This document shows positions 60,330 to 64,000 of a stretch of 64,000 nt of DNA, piece by piece. The stretch comes from Sphingobium sp. YR768 (GTDB lineage Bacteria > Pseudomonadota > Alphaproteobacteria > Sphingomonadales > Sphingomonadaceae), in assembly GCF_900111125.1 (NCBI RefSeq), contig NZ_FOGE01000002.1, positions 248,001-312,000 of the forward strand. Direction: 5' to 3'. A model generated the notes under the pieces. That model did not search any database, was not told where the DNA came from, and saw only the letters and a list, made by a program, of their open reading frames with translations. The position numbers and the translations under genes were made by a program. Every line of letters starts with the position of its first letter. The stretch's first letter is position 1.

Positions 60330-62648
60330 ATGATCGCAAAGAGTTTCAAATGGATCGCGCTGGGCGCGTCCTGCCTCACCGCCCCGGCGCTGGCACAGCC
60401 GATGGCGCTGCTCGACCGTCACGGCAGCCGGGTCGCGGTGGAGCCCTATGCGCCCAACATCGTGCGCGTGACGATCGCGGTGGACCCCGACCTGGCCTCC
60501 GCCGCGCCGGGCGAAGGCCCCAATGCGAAGGCGGATGCATCGGGCTGGACCCACCGCACTGACGCGACCGGCGATATCTTCTCTTCCTCCGCCATCAGCC
60601 TGACCATCGATGCCAAGGCATGGCCCAAGGCGCCGACCCAGATGGAGCGCTATTTCGCGCCCGCCCTGCCGCCGGTCAGCCTGTCGGTGAAGGACGCCAG
60701 CGGCAATGTCCTCACCAAAATGACCGGCTGGGAAATGTCTCCGGTGACGGTGAATGGCGAAAAGACCTTCAAGGTCGGCGCCAGCTTCGATTCCCCGGCC
60801 GACGAACATTATTATGGTCTGGGCCAGAATCAGGAAGGTTTCATGGACCTGCGCGGCAAGCAGATCGATTGCCAGCATTTCTATGATGCCCCGGCGGGCG
60901 AGTCCGTCTGCGTGCCCTTCCTCGTCACCAACAAGGGCTATGGCATCGTCTGGGACAATCCGGCCCGCACTTTGGTCTGGCCGGGCCTGCACAGCTCCAC
61001 CCGCTTCCAGTCTCAGGTCGGCGAGCGCGTGTCCTTCTTCGTCATCACCGGCAAGACGACCGACGAACTCTATGCCGGTTACGCCAAGCTGACCGGGGCG
61101 ACGCCGCTGCCCCCCAAGGCCGGATTCGGCCTGATCCAGAGCAAGGCGCGCTATGAGAGCCAGAAGGAACTGCTCGACATCGCCAATGGCTATCGCCAGC
61201 GCAATCTGCCGCTCGACGTCATGGTGCTGGACTGGTTCTACTGGACCCGCATGGGTCAACTCGACATCGACCGGACCTATTTCCCCGATCCCAAGGGGAT
61301 GAACGACCAGCTCAACGCCATGGGCATGCGGTCGATCATCAGCGTATGGCCCCGCTTCGAGCGCGAAGGCCGCTATTTCGAATATCTCAAGGCCAAGGGC
61401 TGGTTCCTGAAGGACAAGGAGGGCTTGCCCGTAGATGGCCTGCCTTCCCGCTCCGACCGCGCCGGCGCGCTGATCGACAGCACCAATCCGCAGGCGCGTG
61501 AATGGTTCTGGGGCAAGCTGCGCGACAATATCGCGTCACAGGGCTTCGACTGGTTCTGGCTGGACGAGACGGAACCAGATCTTGTGCCCGACGGCTATCA
61601 ATATTCGATCGGGTCGGGCGACCGCTATCATAACCTGTTCCCGCTGGTGCACACCACCGGTGTCGCCGAAGGATCGGAGCGCGACCGTCCCAATTTCCGC
61701 AACATGATCCTGGCCCGCGCCGCCTATCTGGGGTCGCAGCGCAATGGCGGCCTGTTCTGGTCGTCCGACGTCAAATCGACCTGGGAAGCGCTGGAGCGGC
61801 AGGTGCCCGCCGGCCTCAACTTCACCGCATCGGGCCTGGCCTATTGGGGCAGCGATATCGGCGGCTGGCAGTGGCCTAGCGGCCCGAAGGCGGAAAATCC
61901 GATCCTGGTCGATCCGGCCGGCGCGACGGCGATGGGCGCGGACTATCCCGACTATCCCGAACTGTTCGTGCGCTGGTTCGAATATAGCGTCTTCACGCCC
62001 ACACTGCGCATCCACGGCCAGCGCCCCGGCACGGCACTGTGGGAATATGGCAAGGCGGCCGAGCCGATCCTGGCCGACTGGCTGCGCCTGCGCTATACGC
62101 TGATGCCCTATATCTATGCGTTGGGCCGTCACACTTATGACACCGGCGCGCCCTTCATGCGCGGCCTGTTCATGGACTTCCCGAACGATCCCAAGGTGTC
62201 GGACATCGGCGACCAATATATGTTCGGTCCCGCCTTCCTCGTCGCCCCGGTGACCAAGCAGGGCCAGACCAAGCGCCCTGTCTATCTGCCCGCCGGCACC
62301 GCCTGGTATGATTATTGGACCAACCAGAAGTTCGAGGGTGGCCAGACGATCGAGGTCGACGCCCCGATCAACCGCATGCCGCTGTTCGTGAAGGCCGGTT
62401 CGATCGTGCCGATGGGCGTGCAGGTGAAGAGCACGGCCGAGAAGCAGCCGCTGGAGAGCATCCGCGTTTATCCCGGCGCCGATGCCCGCTTCACCCTCTA
62501 TGACGATGATGGCACGACCAACGCCTATCGCAAGGGTGGCATGAAGGCCGAGCTGGTCTGGGACGGCAAGGCAAAGACGCTGACGAGCAAGACGAAGCTG
62601 CCCACCGGTCAGGCGATCGCCGGTCTGGTGCAGATCGTCGGTCAATAA
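60330..62648 (+). CDS. GH31 alpha-xylosidase-like glycoside hydrolase
   Basis: A 772-residue exported enzyme. Signal peptide KWIALGASCLTAPALAQP is followed by an N-terminal beta domain (about residues 30-260) and the GH31 barrel. The substrate region has VLDWFYWTRMGQLDID. The nucleophile Asp412 is in WLDETEPD and the acid/base Asp480 in LFWSSDVKSTWEAL. C-terminal beta domains include KSTAEKQPLESIRVYPGAD. Bacterial GH31 enzymes of this pattern (like Cellvibrio Xyl31A, though without a PA14 insert) release alpha-xylose from xyloglucan oligosaccharides. Alpha-glucosidase activity cannot be excluded by sequence alone. Confidence 0.87.
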   Translation: MIAKSFKWIALGASCLTAPALAQPMALLDRHGSRVAVEPYAPNIVRVTIAVDPDLASAAPGEGPNAKADASGWTHRTDATGDIFSSSAISLTIDAKAWPKAPTQMERYFAPALPPVSLSVKDASGNVLTKMTGWEMSPVTVNGEKTFKVGASFDSPADEHYYGLGQNQEGFMDLRGKQIDCQHFYDAPAGESVCVPFLVTNKGYGIVWDNPARTLVWPGLHSSTRFQSQVGERVSFFVITGKTTDELYAGYAKLTGATPLPPKAGFGLIQSKARYESQKELLDIANGYRQRNLPLDVMVLDWFYWTRMGQLDIDRTYFPDPKGMNDQLNAMGMRSIISVWPRFEREGRYFEYLKAKGWFLKDKEGLPVDGLPSRSDRAGALIDSTNPQAREWFWGKLRDNIASQGFDWFWLDETEPDLVPDGYQYSIGSGDRYHNLFPLVHTTGVAEGSERDRPNFRNMILARAAYLGSQRNGGLFWSSDVKSTWEALERQVPAGLNFTASGLAYWGSDIGGWQWPSGPKAENPILVDPAGATAMGADYPDYPELFVRWFEYSVFTPTLRIHGQRPGTALWEYGKAAEPILADWLRLRYTLMPYIYALGRHTYDTGAPFMRGLFMDFPNDPKVSDIGDQYMFGPAFLVAPVTKQGQTKRPVYLPAGTAWYDYWTNQKFEGGQTIEVDAPINRMPLFVKAGSIVPMGVQVKSTAEKQPLESIRVYPGADARFTLYDDDGTTNAYRKGGMKAELVWDGKAKTLTSKTKLPTGQAIAGLVQIVGQ

Positions 62649-62661
62649 GGAGACTGAAGAC

Positions 62662-64000
62662 ATGACGGGTATCAACCGCCGCGAACTGGGCATGGGCCTC
62701 ACCGCCGCCGCGCTGGGTGCGGGCCTTGCCGGCTCGACGGGCGTCAACGCGCAAGCAACTGCTGCTGGCGTGCCGCAGGGCAATCTCGCCTTCCCCTCCG
62801 ACTTCCTGTGGGGCTGCGCCACCGCCTCCTATCAGATCGAGGGCGGTGTGAACGAGGATGGCCGGGGCCAGACCAACTGGGATGTGTTCTCGCACACCCC
62901 CGGCAAGGTCGCCAATGGCGACACCGGCGACGTCGCCTGCGACAGCTATAACCGCTATCAGGACGATATCGCGCTGCTGAAGGCGCTGGGCGTCAAGGCC
63001 TATCGCTTCTCGATCGCCTGGTCGCGCATCTTCCCCAATGGCCGGGGCAAGCCCAATGCCAAGGGGCTGGACTATTATAATCGTCTGGTCGACGGGCTGC
63101 TGGCGGCGGGCATCACCCCGCATGTCACCATGTTCCACTGGGATCTGCCCCATGCCCTGCCGGGCGGCTGGCAGAATCGCGACACCAGCTATGCCTTTGC
63201 CGACTATGCCGGCTACACCGCCGGCAAGCTGGGCGACCGCGTCAATCACTTCATGACGGTCAACGAACTGCGCTGCTTCACTGATTTGAGCTACATGACC
63301 GGCGGCAAGGCGCCGGGCCTGAAGCTGCCGATGAAGGACGTGAACCAGGTGCGCCACCATGGCGTGCTGGCCCATGGCCTGGGTGTGCAGGCGATCCGCG
63401 CCGCGACCAAATCGGGCACGCAGGTCGGCATTGCCGACAATCCCAACATCTATGTCCCTGCGATCGAGACCCCCGAGCATATCGAGGCGGTGAAAAAGGC
63501 GGTGCGCGAAGAGAACGCCATGTTCCTCACCGCGATCATGGAAGGCCGCTATATCGACAGCTACCTGACCGCGCAGGGCAAGGATGCGCCGGCGGTCAAG
63601 GAAGGCGACATGAAGCTGATCGGCGCGCCGCTCGATTTCCTGTCGGTCAATGTCTATACCGGCAACACCGTCCGCGCCGACGAGACTGCGCCGTCGGGCT
63701 ACAAGATCCTGCCCCATCCGGGTCAGGCGCCGCGCATGCCCTCCCCCTGGCTCTATGTCACGCCGGAGGTCATCTATTGGGGGATGCGCGCCATCAGTGA
63801 GAATTGGAAGCCCAAGGGCCTCTACATCTCCGAAAATGGCTGCTCAGCCGACGACGAGGTCGCCGAAGACGGCAAGGTCTATGACACCGACCGCGTCATG
63901 TATCTGCGCAACTATATGACCCATCTCCAGCGGGCGACCCGCGAAGGCATTCCGGTGAAGGGCTATTTCGTCTGGAGCCTGATGGACAATTTCGAGTGGG
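62662..64000 (+). CDS. GH1 beta-glucosidase, 3' end cut by the window
   Basis: Residues 1-446 of an exported GH1 enzyme. It begins with a twin-arginine-like signal (TGINRRELGMGLTAAALGAGLAG). GH1 motifs follow: FLWGCATASYQIEGG, RFSIAWSRI, HWDLPHALP, the acid/base Glu202 in FMTVNELRCF (family usually TNEP or TFNEP, so Leu replaces Pro here) and the nucleophile Glu391 in LYISENGCS. The end is at FVWSLMDNFEW, just short of the family C-terminus, so about 20-30 residues are missing. It would release glucose from debranched xyloglucan units. It follows GH31 by 13 bases. Confidence 0.93.
   Translation, partial: MTGINRRELGMGLTAAALGAGLAGSTGVNAQATAAGVPQGNLAFPSDFLWGCATASYQIEGGVNEDGRGQTNWDVFSHTPGKVANGDTGDVACDSYNRYQDDIALLKALGVKAYRFSIAWSRIFPNGRGKPNAKGLDYYNRLVDGLLAAGITPHVTMFHWDLPHALPGGWQNRDTSYAFADYAGYTAGKLGDRVNHFMTVNELRCFTDLSYMTGGKAPGLKLPMKDVNQVRHHGVLAHGLGVQAIRAATKSGTQVGIADNPNIYVPAIETPEHIEAVKKAVREENAMFLTAIMEGRYIDSYLTAQGKDAPAVKEGDMKLIGAPLDFLSVNVYTGNTVRADETAPSGYKILPHPGQAPRMPSPWLYVTPEVIYWGMRAISENWKPKGLYISENGCSADDEVAEDGKVYDTDRVMYLRNYMTHLQRATREGIPVKGYFVWSLMDNFEW

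Overview
The window reads as a chromosomal segment of a sphingomonad, most likely Sphingobium or a close relative (Alphaproteobacteria, Sphingomonadales). The base composition is GC-rich and the glycolytic block is gap-tkt-pgk with a class I aldolase. A DUF2842 gene, the imuA-imuB-dnaE2 mutagenesis cassette, many short extragenic palindromes (including the CCTGAGCCTGTCGAAGG type common in sphingomonads) and a large TonB-dependent receptor tied to sugar use all fit. The genus is inferred from gene content and recalled protein resemblance, not from a search.

Layout. 1-9.4 kb holds the start of the nuo operon (nuoB fragment, nuoA), an inositol monophosphatase, efp, an M23 peptidase with an L,D-transpeptidase, a putative outer-membrane protein, thiE, a DmpA-type aminopeptidase and a class I fructose-bisphosphate aldolase. 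9.7-16 kb holds a TlpA-like thioredoxin, an MFS transporter, pgk, gap and tkt. 16-19.2 kb holds a small coiled-coil gene, zapA, a 6S RNA, 5-formyltetrahydrofolate cyclo-ligase, DUF2842, aqpZ and three identical tRNA-Asp genes. 19.2-27.4 kb holds an AI-2E family permease, the branched-chain 2-oxoacid dehydrogenase genes (E1alpha, E1beta, E2), thyA and tRNA-Pro. 27.6-38.6 kb is a co-directional run: exported TldD, TldE, DUF4159, MoxR ATPase, DUF58, BatA-like, DUF4175-like and a membrane-anchored partner. 38.6-45.4 kb holds an exonuclease, a spermidine-synthase-fold protein and dnaE2-imuB-imuA behind a perfect GTTC-N7-GTTC SOS box.

45.8-64 kb is the most interesting region, a two-armed carbohydrate utilisation locus. 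The leftward arm is TonB receptor, FucP-type permease, an aldo-keto reductase fused to a SAF (UxaA N-terminal) domain, a UxaA C-terminal dehydratase, an SDR, a mutarotase and a GH35 beta-galactosidase. The divergent rightward arm is an IclR regulator, an alpha/beta-hydrolase esterase, two SGNH esterases, a GH29 alpha-L-fucosidase, a GH31 alpha-xylosidase-like enzyme and a GH1 beta-glucosidase that runs off the window. Deacetylation plus removal of fucose, galactose, xylose and glucose matches the side chains and backbone of acetylated fucogalacto-xyloglucan. The leftward arm would import L-fucose and oxidise it by a non-phosphorylative route. This model is inferred from families and gene order. 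No endo-xyloglucanase, fuconolactonase or terminal aldolase/hydrolase is visible in the window.

At least nine inverted-repeat (REP-like) elements of several sequence families sit in intergenic gaps. One lies inside the E2 coding sequence and is translated in frame. No insertion sequences, phage genes or CRISPR arrays were seen.
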